Assembly: GCF_003390325.1 (NCBI RefSeq)
Contig: NZ_QUOK01000002.1
Location: forward strand, 62,001-126,000
DNA: 64,000 nucleotides
Reading direction: 5' to 3'
Source of the DNA: Rhodohalobacter sp. SW132
GTDB lineage: Bacteria > Bacteroidota > Rhodothermia > Balneolales > Balneolaceae
Shown here: piece after piece, positions 35,593 to 45,375 of the stretch
Position numbering within the stretch: the stretch's first letter is position 1
Layout: each line of letters starts with the position of its first letter
Program-made: the position numbers and the translations under genes
Notes under the pieces: generated by a model
Told to the model about the DNA's origin: nothing
Database searches by the model: none
What the model saw: the letters and a program-made list of their open reading frames with translations, nothing else

Positions 35593-37191
35593 ATGATGCA
35601 TATGAAATCTATCTACAGACTTTTAATCACAGTATTATTTGCAGGATTTGTTCTGTATGGCTGCGATGGCGAATTCGATTCTCTTGTGGATGCCAATGCA
35701 GATCGAAATCCGATTCCCGATACCGAAATTGAGGCATCCCAGGGCGATGCCGATTTTACCAATTACGTAGCGATTGGAAATTCGCTTACCGCAGGATTTA
35801 TGGACGGGGCTCTCTATAATAACGGGCAGCGGTTCTCATTGGGTGCCCTGCTTTCTGCCCAGTTTGAATATACCGGCGCACCATCCACGTTTAATCAGCC
35901 TGATATAAATTCAGCAAACGGATTTAATACACAAGTAAATACAGGTGATGGAGTGGTGCTTGGCAGATTTAAACTCGACACAAACATCCCCGGACCCTCG
36001 CCAACCGTGAATGGTGATCAGATTACACCCTATGATGGATCAGCATCAGCGCTGAATAACTTTGGAGTGCCTGGCATACGCGTAGGGGAGCTGCTCACTC
36101 CGGAAACAGCCGAAAACAACCCGTTTTATGGGCGTTTTGCATCAAGTCCGGGTTCATCAACGATCCTTGAGGATGCCATCAGTGCAAATCCCACATTTTT
36201 CTCCCTCTGGATAGGCAGCAATGATGTGTTGGGATATGCGCTGGGCGGTGCAACAAATCCATCAGCACTGACATCAACAGAAGCTTTTCAGAATAACTTT
36301 TCTCAGGTTGTAGAGCAGCTTGTTGAGAATACATCTGCCCAAGGCATTGTAGCAAACATTCCACCGGTGCTTGCGGTGCCGCTTTTCCAGGCCGTACCCC
36401 GGGATGCTGTGGAACTGGACCAGGCGACTGCGGATCAGCTCAATGCCGGTTTCAGTGGTTTTGATCAGGCGCTGGATGCTATTGTATCCTTTTTGGGGCA
36501 CAGCAGTGAAGATGCAGACCGGCGCAGAGTGAGCTACCAGGCCGGGAACAACCCGATTTTAATTGTAGATCCAAATCTGGAGAACCTGGGTCCGAAATTC
36601 GATACACTCCGTCAATTCGGCGGAATCACCCAGGAACAGCGTGAAGCCCTTCAGCCGTATGTCCGGTCCCGGCCTATTGAGACCGGTGAACTTGTGTTAT
36701 TGCCTGCTGCCAGCGTTCTGGGTACACTCGCCGATCCATCTAACCCCAATACTCCCATAGGCGTGGTGATTCCGTTAGGAGCTCAGTATACGCTTACTCA
36801 GGAGAATATAGTTGAGATTGAGACCGCACGCGGGACATTCAATGCTATTATTGAATCGGTTGTCGATAACGCAAATGCCCAGGGCGCCCGATTGGCCTTT
36901 TATGACACCAACGAGCAGGGAAGTGCTTTTTCGCAGATGTTTGGATTTGATGGAAGCGGGCCCGGAATTACAGTGGATGGTATTGACCTTGAACCTGACT
37001 TTTCACCGTCCGGAGTTTTCTCAACGGATGGTGTTCACCCGAATGCCCGCGGCAACGCCATTCTTGCAAATGAATTTATCCGTGCCATTGAAGCTGAGTT
37101 TAACGCAACGATTCCGCGGGTTGATGTGCTTGCCTTGCCCAGTGTTTCACTTTGTGCCGGGGATTGTGTGAGTCAGCAGGGCGGAAGTTGA
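35593..37191 (+). CDS. SGNH/GDSL-hydrolase-like lipoprotein paired with the TonB receptor
   Basis: A surface lipoprotein of 532 residues with lipobox LYGC (Cys24; three in-frame Met codons precede it). Block I is YVAIGNSLTAGFMDG, with Asn where GDSL enzymes usually have Asp before the Ser. Block III is LWIGSNDVLGY and block V is STDGVHPNARGN with the catalytic Asp and His. A long insert lies between blocks III and V. The gene starts 4 bp after the receptor stop and must be translationally linked to it. It may process or capture the substrate that the receptor imports. Confidence 0.85.
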   Translation: MMHMKSIYRLLITVLFAGFVLYGCDGEFDSLVDANADRNPIPDTEIEASQGDADFTNYVAIGNSLTAGFMDGALYNNGQRFSLGALLSAQFEYTGAPSTFNQPDINSANGFNTQVNTGDGVVLGRFKLDTNIPGPSPTVNGDQITPYDGSASALNNFGVPGIRVGELLTPETAENNPFYGRFASSPGSSTILEDAISANPTFFSLWIGSNDVLGYALGGATNPSALTSTEAFQNNFSQVVEQLVENTSAQGIVANIPPVLAVPLFQAVPRDAVELDQATADQLNAGFSGFDQALDAIVSFLGHSSEDADRRRVSYQAGNNPILIVDPNLENLGPKFDTLRQFGGITQEQREALQPYVRSRPIETGELVLLPAASVLGTLADPSNPNTPIGVVIPLGAQYTLTQENIVEIETARGTFNAIIESVVDNANAQGARLAFYDTNEQGSAFSQMFGFDGSGPGITVDGIDLEPDFSPSGVFSTDGVHPNARGNAILANEFIRAIEAEFNATIPRVDVLALPSVSLCAGDCVSQQGGS

Positions 37192-37370
37192 GGGTGATTT
37201 GAAATATCCTCATCCGCTGACTTCCCGTCATCGGATGAGTGGATAGGGCTAAAGGTTAATTTAAAAATCGGACATTTCACCGGATGAGTCATTCTTGAAT
37301 TATATACTAACTCGGAATGTCTCGATTTTGCATAAAACTCATCCGATGACCATACACCATATTCCATAAA

Positions 37371-37403
37371 AAAAGCCACGGTTTTTAGCCGCGGCTTTTT
37401 TTG
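37371..37403 (-). terminator. Rho-independent terminator of xylA
   Basis: On the minus strand AAAAAAGCCGCGG, loop TAAAAA, CCGTGGCTTTTTTT; the stem has nine pairs with one mismatch and is followed by a T run. It lies 36 bp after the xylA stop. Confidence 0.85.
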
Positions 37404-37438
37404 TATGATCAAAAAGTGATCTCGGTTTGTCTGTCAGA

Positions 37439-38755
37439 TCAGCGGATGTACCGGTTGAAGAGGTTCTCAAGCAGTTCCTGCTTACCACTGCGCACTTCCG
37501 GTTCACCATTTTTGGCAGCCAGGTCCCGAAGTTCTTCAATGGTTAATTCACCATTTTCAAATTTCTTCCCGTTACCGGAATCGAATGAAGTATAGCGGCC
37601 TTCACGAAGTTCTCTGAAGTTCGAATTTTCGAGAATGTTGTCTGCTATAATCAAACCACGTGCAAACGTATCCATTCCACCGATATGAGCATGGAAAAGA
37701 TCTTCAAGATCGGTGGAATCTCTTCTAATTTTCGCATCAAAATTGAAACCACCTGGTGCTATTCCGCCATTGTCCAGCAGAATGATCATGGTTTCTATGG
37801 CGTCATACAAATTGGTTGGGAAGTAGTCGGTATCCCATCCATTTTGATTGTCGCCTTCATTGGCATCGATACTGCCAAGCATTCCAGATTCTGCCGCTAC
37901 GGCAATATCATGTGCAAAGCTATGTCCGGCAAGCGTTACGTGATTCGCTTCAATGTTGAGTTTAAAATCATCCATCAGGTCTTGTTCACGCAGAAACCCG
38001 ATAACCGTTGCTGCATCATAATCGTACTGATGTTTTGTAGGTTCCATAGGCTTAGGTTCAATCAGGAAATTTCCTTCAAAACCAATTTTACGACCATAGT
38101 CTCGTGCGGATCTCAGGAAAGTTCCCAGATGATCCAGCTCACGTCTCATCATGGTGTTAAATAGATGCATGTAGCCTTCCCGGCCTCCCCAGAAAACATA
38201 ATTTTCTCCGCCCAGCTCTACGGTGGCGTCAAGTGCGGCTTTAACCTGAGCGCCTGCGTGTGTGACCACAGCAAAATCGGGATTCGTCGATGCTCCACTC
38301 ATGTATCGTTTGTGCGTGAAAAGATTTGCAGTACCCCAAAGAAGCTTCACTCCCGTATCTTTTTGATAATCTTTTGCAAGATCTACCAACGTTTGCAGGT
38401 TTTTTTCAGATCCTTCTATAGAATCGCCTTCAGGAGCAAGATCGCGGTCATGAAAGCACCAGTAGGGGGTCCCCAGTTTTGTGAAAAACTCAAATGCTGC
38501 ATCAAGACGAAACTTTGCGTTTTCGAGCGGATCATCCGTTTTATCCCATGGAAATACTCGGGTACCCACGCCAAAAGGATCGCTGTTCTCATTGCAGAAA
38601 GAGTGCCAGTAAGCAATTGCAAACCGGAAGTGGTCTTTCATGGTTTTACCGGCAATAACTTTGTCTTCCTGATAATATTTAAATGAAAACGGATTATCAG
38701 AATCCGGGCCTTCATACTCGATCTTATCAATATTTGGAAAATAAGGTGTACTCAT
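37439..38755 (-). CDS. xylA: Xylose isomerase
   Basis: Isomerises D-xylose to D-xylulose. At 438 residues it belongs to the longer class II enzymes. Visible landmarks are the start [20 protein letters not shown], the catalytic-His block [11 protein letters not shown], the active-site phrase [13 protein letters not shown], the metal-binding [13 protein letters not shown] and the block [17 protein letters not shown], followed by DANEGD. All are intact. It follows xylB with a 14-bp gap and ends at a strong terminator, forming a xylB-xylA operon. Confidence 0.98.
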   Translation of the reverse strand: MSTPYFPNIDKIEYEGPDSDNPFSFKYYQEDKVIAGKTMKDHFRFAIAYWHSFCNENSDPFGVGTRVFPWDKTDDPLENAKFRLDAAFEFFTKLGTPYWCFHDRDLAPEGDSIEGSEKNLQTLVDLAKDYQKDTGVKLLWGTANLFTHKRYMSGASTNPDFAVVTHAGAQVKAALDATVELGGENYVFWGGREGYMHLFNTMMRRELDHLGTFLRSARDYGRKIGFEGNFLIEPKPMEPTKHQYDYDAATVIGFLREQDLMDDFKLNIEANHVTLAGHSFAHDIAVAAESGMLGSIDANEGDNQNGWDTDYFPTNLYDAIETMIILLDNGGIAPGGFNFDAKIRRDSTDLEDLFHAHIGGMDTFARGLIIADNILENSNFRELREGRYTSFDSGNGKKFENGELTIEELRDLAAKNGEPEVRSGKQELLENLFNRYIR

Positions 38756-38769
38756 TCTTTTATTCTTTT

Positions 38770-40269
38770 TTATAATTTTGAGTTTAATTCATCAAGCCAA
38801 ATGGTATAGGCTTCAAGATATTGTTTTCTTTTTTGAGAAGTGGGCTCAATCACATCAATTTTTGTAAGCCCGTTGAAAGCATCAGATGTGCTGCTATAGA
38901 TACCCGCTCCAACTCCGGCACCTCGTGCTGCACCCTGTGATCCGTCTGTGTCGTAAAGTTCCAGGCGGGCACCGGTGGTGTTTACAAACGCTTCTCTGAA
39001 TAAAGGACTCAGAAACATATTTGCGTGGCCGGCACGAACGGTGTGGATTTTCATACCCATATTTTCCATGATCTGGAAACCGTAATAGAGTGAAAATACA
39101 ATCCCTTCCTGTGCAGCACGAAGCAGGTGTGATGAGGTGTGACGGTTAAAATTCAATCCGCTGACAGAAGCACCAAAATCTTTGTTTTGGAGAATTCTTT
39201 CGTTACCGTTCCCAAAAGGTAGTACCGTAACGCCGTCTGATCCGATCGGTACTTCTGATGCCAGTTCATTCATCTTTTCGTAAGACAAACTTTTATCGAC
39301 ACCCAGGTTTTTACGGAGCCAGCTATTTAGAATGCCGGTGCCGTTAATACAGAGAAGAACTCCGTATCGGGAATTTTCCTTATCGTGATTAACGTGCACA
39401 AATGTGTTAACACGGGATTTTTCATCATAATCCGGCTCATCGATGATTCCATAGATTACTCCTGAGGTCCCGGCAGTTGCGGCAACTTCACCCGGATTTA
39501 ATACATTCAGTGAAAATGCATTGTTGGGCTGATCTCCCGCCCGATAGGTGACCTTCGTACCTTCTTTAAGCCCGAGAGTTTCTGCAGCAGCAGCTGACAG
39601 TTCACCATGGTCGCCAAAACTCTCCATTGCCTCGGGTAGTAGATCTTCAGAAATACCGTAGTGATCGAGAAGCTCGGTGGCCACGCCATTTTTCCTGAAG
39701 TTCCAGAAGATTCCTTCTGAAAGGCCGGAACTTGTGGTGCAGATTTTGTCCGTCAGCTTCATGGCAATGTAATCACCGGGAAGCATAATTTTATCAATCT
39801 GCTCGTACAGTTCAGGTTCATTTTCTTTCACCCATTTCAGTTTTGAGGCAGTGAAGTTGCCGGGTGAATTGAGGAAATTTTTCAGGCAAAGCTCCTGGCC
39901 CAGGGAATTGAACGCTTTTTCACCGATTTTTGATGCGCGACTGTCGCACCAGATAATGGAAGGACGGAGCACATTTTTGTTTTTATCAACGGCAACGAGC
40001 CCGTGCATCTGGTACGCGATACCGATCGCCCGGATTTGATCTCCGGAAATCTTATCCATCTCCAGGATTTCGTGCGTTGATTTAATGATGTGTTCCCACC
40101 ACATTTCAGGGTCCTGTTCTGCCCAGCCGGGTTTTACAGCCTGCATCTCCATTTCCTGTTTGGGTGAGGTTGCCGATCCGATCGCTTTTCCGGTATCCGC
40201 ATCAATTACGGTAGTTTTGATCGACGAGCTGCCGATATCATACCCGAGTAAATAGTTTTTTTCAGACAT
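38770..40269 (-). CDS. xylB: Xylulokinase
   Basis: Phosphorylates D-xylulose to xylulose 5-phosphate. A 499-residue FGGY-family sugar kinase. The N-terminal phosphate-binding loop is [16 protein letters not shown]; the central block is [21 protein letters not shown], and the second ATP-binding block is [13 protein letters not shown], with a C-terminal [18 protein letters not shown]. xylA follows 14 bp downstream. A terminator separates it from the sugar transporter gene upstream. Confidence 0.95.
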   Translation of the reverse strand: MSEKNYLLGYDIGSSSIKTTVIDADTGKAIGSATSPKQEMEMQAVKPGWAEQDPEMWWEHIIKSTHEILEMDKISGDQIRAIGIAYQMHGLVAVDKNKNVLRPSIIWCDSRASKIGEKAFNSLGQELCLKNFLNSPGNFTASKLKWVKENEPELYEQIDKIMLPGDYIAMKLTDKICTTSSGLSEGIFWNFRKNGVATELLDHYGISEDLLPEAMESFGDHGELSAAAAETLGLKEGTKVTYRAGDQPNNAFSLNVLNPGEVAATAGTSGVIYGIIDEPDYDEKSRVNTFVHVNHDKENSRYGVLLCINGTGILNSWLRKNLGVDKSLSYEKMNELASEVPIGSDGVTVLPFGNGNERILQNKDFGASVSGLNFNRHTSSHLLRAAQEGIVFSLYYGFQIMENMGMKIHTVRAGHANMFLSPLFREAFVNTTGARLELYDTDGSQGAARGAGVGAGIYSSTSDAFNGLTKIDVIEPTSQKRKQYLEAYTIWLDELNSKL

Positions 40270-40304
40270 CTTAAGTTCTAAATAGTCAAACGTTTATAAT
40301 AATA

Positions 40305-40342
40305 AAATAACCTGTCGGGATTGGCTCCGGACAGGTTATTTA
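40305..40342 (-). terminator. Terminator between the MFS gene and xylB
   Basis: AAATAACCTGTC pairs exactly with GACAGGTTATTT over 12 bp around a 13-14 nt loop. It lies just after the MFS stop on the minus strand, so the transporter and xylBA are at least partly separate units. Confidence 0.75.
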
Positions 40343-40370
40343 AAAGTTAAATGCTCATGTAATATTTGAT

Positions 40371-41963
40371 TTAAGGCAGAGGTCCGGTCTCCGGAGATTC
40401 TCGTTTCTCGAGAGTAACCGCTTTATATCCACCCTGTTTCTTATCACGAATGTAGAGTACAAGGAATACAATCGCAACGAGGAATGCAACCGGTCCAACC
40501 CACAGGAACGACATACGTCCGCCGTAGTTATCTGCTGGGCGAAGAATTGAGTTTGCTTCTGCGGCGAGATCCTCTTCTTGCTGCAGACCGGAATCTACAA
40601 TAGAACGAAGGGCATTTCCGGTTAGATTACCGTCCAGTTCGCCATTTTCGCGATAGAATGCGAGAGCTTGCTGGTTTCGTTCAAGTACGGTGCGAACATC
40701 TACTTCTCTGTATCCGAGTTCGGCAAGTACAGCTGGATCACCGTCAGCCTCTTCAGCTTGTTGTACATATCCAGGGAAACGATCTTCAACCTGTTCCATA
40801 ACCTGAACGGTTTCCTGTTCATCAAGTGCATCGGGCAGATAGCGGTCGGCAATTCCACCCATAATAGCGTTGGAACCTCCGGCAGCAAAAAATCCCATAC
40901 CGATTAGCAGAACAATACCAAGAGAACCGGCTTTTGGAAAGCGTTCACTCATTAATCCTACCATGGTTGGGAAGAAGAATGCAACACCACAGGCAAAGAT
41001 GGTTCCTGCAAATAGAAGGGGTACAATTCCGGTTTCGATGAAAGCAAATAAAAGAAGTCCGATACCAGTGAGAATTGATGCACCCAATAACATCCCTGTT
41101 GGTGCAAAGCGTTCAACAAATGGTCCGGCAAAAAATCTCAGAACCACCATCAAACCACTAATCCATACAAATACGAGCATTCCGTGAACACCGGCGGCCT
41201 GCAGCACCTCTGGAATCCATCGGCTGGGTCCCATCTCAAGGGAGAGAGTGATCATTTTCAAGAAGATCAGTCCCCAAACAAGCGGGTGGGTAAAAGTGTA
41301 CCGAAACATCTCACCAATTGGAATGCCTGCCGCTGCAGTTTCAGTTTCTGGAAACTTCTCGGGCAGCAACATAATTCCGTAAATAATAATGGGAATGTAA
41401 ATGATAGCGATCTGTATCGTCCAGTGACCAATATTAATCGGGCCTACAGTACCAGCCTGAACCATCAGCCATCCTAAAAGTCCGCCGACAACCATGGCTC
41501 CGGGGAAGAATGCGTGAAAGTGATTCAGTTTAGTGGTTTTGTTTTTCGGAAAAAGCGCTGTTGTCAGCGGGTTTCCGGCAACCTCAATCATTCCATTACC
41601 GGCACCAAATCCAATCGCCCCCATAAACAGTATCCAGAATGCACTTGGCTGACCGGCAAATGGGAATCCCAGCAGGAAAAATGTTACACCCGCAAGGTGA
41701 AAAATAAATGCCCATATGGTAGCTTTTTTGAGGCCAATTTTTTCCAGAAATGGCCCGATTGTTAACAGAGAAACTGCCATTCCCCATAGAGCAGCACCAC
41801 CAATATATCCTACCTGCGCATTGGTGAGTATAAACTCAGTTTTGAGCTGATACAGGATATTACTGACGAGTACAAAAGAGAAGCCGGTGGGTACAAGCGC
41901 AAGACAGATACCGGCAAATATCTTCTTGCGGTTAATGTCTTCTAACTGTTTTGGTTTATCCAT
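40371..41963 (-). CDS. MFS sugar transporter (FHS-like) with a large late insertion
   Basis: A 530-residue major facilitator protein, likely a xylose or related sugar importer given its place upstream of xylBA. The first spans read FAGICLALVPTGFSFVLVSN and YIGGAALWGMAVSLLTIGPF; the family phrases GNGMIEVAGNPLTTALFP and NHFHAFFPGAMVVGGLLG are like fucose/hexose permeases. About 100 polar residues lie between the last two spans (from about 378 to 480), rich in Glu, Gln and Asp; by the usual topology this loop faces the periplasm. Typical relatives are about 430 residues. A perfect LacI-type palindrome lies 164 bp upstream. Confidence 0.88.
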   Translation of the reverse strand: MDKPKQLEDINRKKIFAGICLALVPTGFSFVLVSNILYQLKTEFILTNAQVGYIGGAALWGMAVSLLTIGPFLEKIGLKKATIWAFIFHLAGVTFFLLGFPFAGQPSAFWILFMGAIGFGAGNGMIEVAGNPLTTALFPKNKTTKLNHFHAFFPGAMVVGGLLGWLMVQAGTVGPINIGHWTIQIAIIYIPIIIYGIMLLPEKFPETETAAAGIPIGEMFRYTFTHPLVWGLIFLKMITLSLEMGPSRWIPEVLQAAGVHGMLVFVWISGLMVVLRFFAGPFVERFAPTGMLLGASILTGIGLLLFAFIETGIVPLLFAGTIFACGVAFFFPTMVGLMSERFPKAGSLGIVLLIGMGFFAAGGSNAIMGGIADRYLPDALDEQETVQVMEQVEDRFPGYVQQAEEADGDPAVLAELGYREVDVRTVLERNQQALAFYRENGELDGNLTGNALRSIVDSGLQQEEDLAAEANSILRPADNYGGRMSFLWVGPVAFLVAIVFLVLYIRDKKQGGYKAVTLEKRESPETGPLP

Positions 41964-42126
41964 AGATTTTCTGAGTTCAGGTTAGTGGGTAAAGTGGTTA
42001 GTTGTTTGGTTGAAAGTTCTTAGAGTATAACCCGCGGTTGTTATAGTAAGTGCAAAGTTGATAGCAATTCTGATTGCGTCATTTTATTAGAATTCTTTGT
42101 TACTACAAGTGAGGTAAATTTAAATC

Positions 42127-42138
42127 GAAAGCGCTTTC
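42127..42138. promoter_or_regulatory. LacI-family-type operator upstream of the MFS gene
   Basis: GAAAGCGCTTTC is a perfect 12-bp palindrome, matching the classic LacI/CcpA-family operator core. It lies 164 bp before the MFS start in the otherwise gene-free 41964-42265 stretch. It is the best of the three such sites in the window. Confidence 0.6.
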
Positions 42139-42265
42139 CTGTCTTCACAAAAAACGTACAAAATCTTACCATTTTCAATGCCAAATATCCAAAAAAATTA
42201 TTCAATTTTATTTTAGCTAAATATTTGAAGGACCAAAAGTTAATAAATGTAAACGAAACACTTAT

Positions 42266-44017
42266 TTATTCAAAAATATAATCTGCAAAATCCCACTGCT
42301 CAATCTGCTCCTTTGTAAGAGCCTCGTCAGTAAGTATTGATTTCACCATCCGCACCGGAATGCTTCCATTTTTGAGAATGGTATCATGAAATTCCACAGC
42401 ACTCATCTCACCGGTTTCTACCAGATCTTTATAGAGAGAGTAAAACTGCATTCCTCCAATCATATATGCAATCTGGTAGAGGGGACCGTAGTTGCCGGTG
42501 AACGATCGGCGAACTTCTGCCTCAGCATTGGCATACTCATGGCCCACACGCTCAACCAAATAGTCGATGCTCTGTTGCGGGGTCCAGTTGCCCAGGTGGT
42601 AGTTCAGCGAAAAGATAATTCGGGCATATCGGTGCGTTCTCCAGAAAAGCATTCCAATTCTGTCTTCCGGGGTTTCGGCAAAATCGAGATCCCAGAGCAG
42701 CAACTCCCAGTAAAGCGCCCATCCTTCGCCCCAGAAAGAGGTTCGGAAAGGGGATCTGTAGGTGCTGTATCGGCGATTATAAAAACCTTGAAGATGGTGG
42801 CCGGGGATCAGCTCGTGCTGAACAGTAGCGCGGTTAAAGTGCGGATTATTTCCGCGAAGGCTCATCATTTTAGCATCGTGATCCATCGTATGGGTGGGGT
42901 AGGAGATACTGATTACTTCACCGCCGGTAAAAAACGGGTTGATCAGCTGACGTTCAGGGGTCATCATCCGCATTCTCCAGACTTCATCTGCGAGTTCAGG
43001 AACGGTAATTAAATCACGTTCTTTAATGAAATCCACGGATTCCTGATGCAGCCTCATGATCAGTTCCGGTTTTTTACCCGGTTGTACATACTGCTCTTTC
43101 ACATGTTCAAGTGCAGCGTGCCAGTCATCCCCGTAGCCAAGCTCCCGGGATGCGCGCAGCATTTCCTCCTCCGCTTTTGCAAACTGGTGTTCAGCGATAT
43201 CAATCAGCTCTTGCGGGGAGTAGCGGATCATTTCCAATTCCAGCCGCTTCTCGATCTCTTCCCGGCCGATTGGATTTCCAACAATTCCGCTGTCGTCCAT
43301 CTGTTCAGCCTCTTCATCAAAATATCCTTCAATAAACTCCGCATAGTCCGAAATGGCTGCATCAAGTTTTTTCCACGGTTCTTCGGTCCACCAGGTAAAC
43401 TCAATATCGTACCCGTGATAAAATGTGTAGGCATCATCCAATGCGCGATGAATATCATTCAGCGCACGATTTGCCGCACGGGTTTGCCGATTCAATAGAT
43501 ACGAAGAGTTCGATAATTCCTCTTTAAGCTCCCCGATTTCCCGGGCCCAGTTGTCCATACGGTTTGCTGCCTGTTGAGCATCAGGCTGTGTGCCGGATCT
43601 GCGATCGTTGATGAACTCCATGATATCATCGAGGTCGGGCAGCCATTCACGGACAGATTCAAACTCCTGCTTGCTCTGATCCAGAAAGTAGACATGCCGA
43701 TCGATATGAGTTTTAAGCAGATGAAAATCGACCTGGTTTCGGTGGGTCAGATTATCAAAATCGATGGCATCAAGCCGATCGTACCAATCACTGTAAAACT
43801 GTTCAAACCTTTCGAAATATTCGTCCGAATTCTGAACGGAGTACCGCCTGTTGAGCACCGACCGGTCTTCATCAAAAATATAAATGAGCTGTTTGATGTT
43901 GCTCTCTTCATCAGTATCAGCAGCGAAAAGGGAAGTTGCGTTTGCCAGGGATGCGCACAGGATTATGTACGTGAACCACAAAACAGCGGAGGATTTGAGT
44001 ATCGTATTCATGGACAT
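42266..44017 (-). CDS. Exported DUF885 metallopeptidase-like protein, hydroxyproline cluster
   Basis: A 583-residue exported protein of the DUF885 family. A signal peptide ends near SLFAAD (residue 34). The zinc-binding motif is HELIPGHHLQG at about residue 400, with a later Glu in the GEGWALYWE block. A closely related architecture is at 57066-58838. The gene follows the D-hydroxyproline dehydrogenase gene by 41 bp and ends the hydroxyproline operon; the likely role is cutting (hydroxy)proline peptides outside the cytoplasm. That link is inferred from position. Confidence 0.87.
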   Translation of the reverse strand: MSMNTILKSSAVLWFTYIILCASLANATSLFAADTDEESNIKQLIYIFDEDRSVLNRRYSVQNSDEYFERFEQFYSDWYDRLDAIDFDNLTHRNQVDFHLLKTHIDRHVYFLDQSKQEFESVREWLPDLDDIMEFINDRRSGTQPDAQQAANRMDNWAREIGELKEELSNSSYLLNRQTRAANRALNDIHRALDDAYTFYHGYDIEFTWWTEEPWKKLDAAISDYAEFIEGYFDEEAEQMDDSGIVGNPIGREEIEKRLELEMIRYSPQELIDIAEHQFAKAEEEMLRASRELGYGDDWHAALEHVKEQYVQPGKKPELIMRLHQESVDFIKERDLITVPELADEVWRMRMMTPERQLINPFFTGGEVISISYPTHTMDHDAKMMSLRGNNPHFNRATVQHELIPGHHLQGFYNRRYSTYRSPFRTSFWGEGWALYWELLLWDLDFAETPEDRIGMLFWRTHRYARIIFSLNYHLGNWTPQQSIDYLVERVGHEYANAEAEVRRSFTGNYGPLYQIAYMIGGMQFYSLYKDLVETGEMSAVEFHDTILKNGSIPVRMVKSILTDEALTKEQIEQWDFADYIFE

Positions 44018-44058
44018 ATATTTTTGATTGGTTTTAAAGTGGTTTGGCTTGATCGGTA

Positions 44059-45318
44059 TCAGCCTGCAAATCGGTTTGGGTTGATCAGTGAGTGATTCAG
44101 ATCTGATTTTCCCTCCGTAATCAAATCAGCCACAATTTTCCCGCAGGAGGGAGCCAGGCTCATCCCCATCATAGCATGGCCGGTTGACGCGTACACATTC
44201 TTCAGCGAGCTCACAGTTCCCACATACGGCATTCCGTCGGGTGAGCAGGGACGGAGGCCGGTCCAGACCGGGTGGCCTTCCAGGTCGTTCATGCTGAATT
44301 CCGGAAGGTATTCACAGACCGATTTTTTCAGGCCGTTCATTTTTGCCCGGTTGATGCGGGTGTCTGTACCCACAATTTCCATCGTACCGGCAAAACGGAG
44401 GGAACCAAACATCGGGGTCATCGTAACTTTTCGTTCCGCAAATATTCCGCAGTTAAGAGGGCGTTTAACCGGTTCTTCAATCGTAATACTGTAACCTTTT
44501 CCTGCCTGCATCAACATCTGTGTTCCAAATTTTTTGGCGATGCCGGCAGACCACGCACCGGCACAAAGTATGTAGGTGTCCGCTTTCCACTCTTTGCCGT
44601 CACTGCTGTGGAGAGTTCTGATTTTACCGCCGGATTGATCCATCTTTTCAATTTCCGTATTCCAGTGAAAGGTCACTCCGCGCGAAACCAGTAGTTCTTT
44701 CAGGGAATCCATGAGACTGCCGGGATGGAGATGGGCATCTTTAGGATAGTAGGTAGCCCCGATAATATTCAAATTAAGATCGGGCTCCATCTCTTTTACC
44801 TGATCTGCAGTAAGAACTTCGGCCGGAACACCCAGCTGCTGCGCTATTTCAGCGGCTTCAACCTCTTTTTTAAGTCCTTTTTCAGTATTGCAAAACATCA
44901 GCAAACCGCGCTTTTCATAACCGAAAGAGCTGTTTTCTTCAGATTCGAAATCGATCAAAAGTTCACGGCTTGCCATCAGCAAATCACGCAGAACGGGTCC
45001 GGCTTGTTTAACATGTTCGTCAGTGGAGGCTTTTTTAAATTCCCAGCCCCATTTCAACAGATCAAGACTCAGGCGCGGACGAATGTAAAACGGGCTTTCA
45101 GGTTCAAGCATCCATTTTAATCCCTTACTGATAATTCCGGGAGAAGAGAGTGGAATGATGTGGCTCGGCACAATCATACCGGCATTTCCGTATGAGCAGT
45201 TATCTTTGCCGGTGTCTTTATCCAGTATGGTAACTTCCAAACCACGCCGGTTCAGATAATATGCGGTGAAAAGCCCTGCTATTCCCGCACCAATAATTAT
45301 CACACGATTGCTTTCCAT
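44059..45318 (-). CDS. FAD-dependent D-hydroxyproline/D-amino-acid dehydrogenase (DadA-like)
   Basis: An FAD oxidoreductase of 419 residues. The dinucleotide-binding loop is VIIIGAGIAGLFTAYYLNRR, followed by the DAO-family blocks NAGMIVPSHIIPLSSPG and WTGLRPCSPDGMPYVG near the C-terminus. In the hydroxyproline pathway this enzyme oxidises cis-4-hydroxy-D-proline to pyrroline-4-hydroxy-2-carboxylate. Its neighbours (epimerase 57 bp upstream, DUF885 41 bp downstream) support that role over alanine oxidation, for which no alanine racemase is nearby. Electron acceptor is likely a quinone. Confidence 0.88.
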   Translation of the reverse strand: MESNRVIIIGAGIAGLFTAYYLNRRGLEVTILDKDTGKDNCSYGNAGMIVPSHIIPLSSPGIISKGLKWMLEPESPFYIRPRLSLDLLKWGWEFKKASTDEHVKQAGPVLRDLLMASRELLIDFESEENSSFGYEKRGLLMFCNTEKGLKKEVEAAEIAQQLGVPAEVLTADQVKEMEPDLNLNIIGATYYPKDAHLHPGSLMDSLKELLVSRGVTFHWNTEIEKMDQSGGKIRTLHSSDGKEWKADTYILCAGAWSAGIAKKFGTQMLMQAGKGYSITIEEPVKRPLNCGIFAERKVTMTPMFGSLRFAGTMEIVGTDTRINRAKMNGLKKSVCEYLPEFSMNDLEGHPVWTGLRPCSPDGMPYVGTVSSLKNVYASTGHAMMGMSLAPSCGKIVADLITEGKSDLNHSLINPNRFAG

Positions 45319-45375
45319 TCTCGTAGTTATGCTGCTGATATTAAAGTTAAAAATCCGGAATCCAACCGGATCGAT

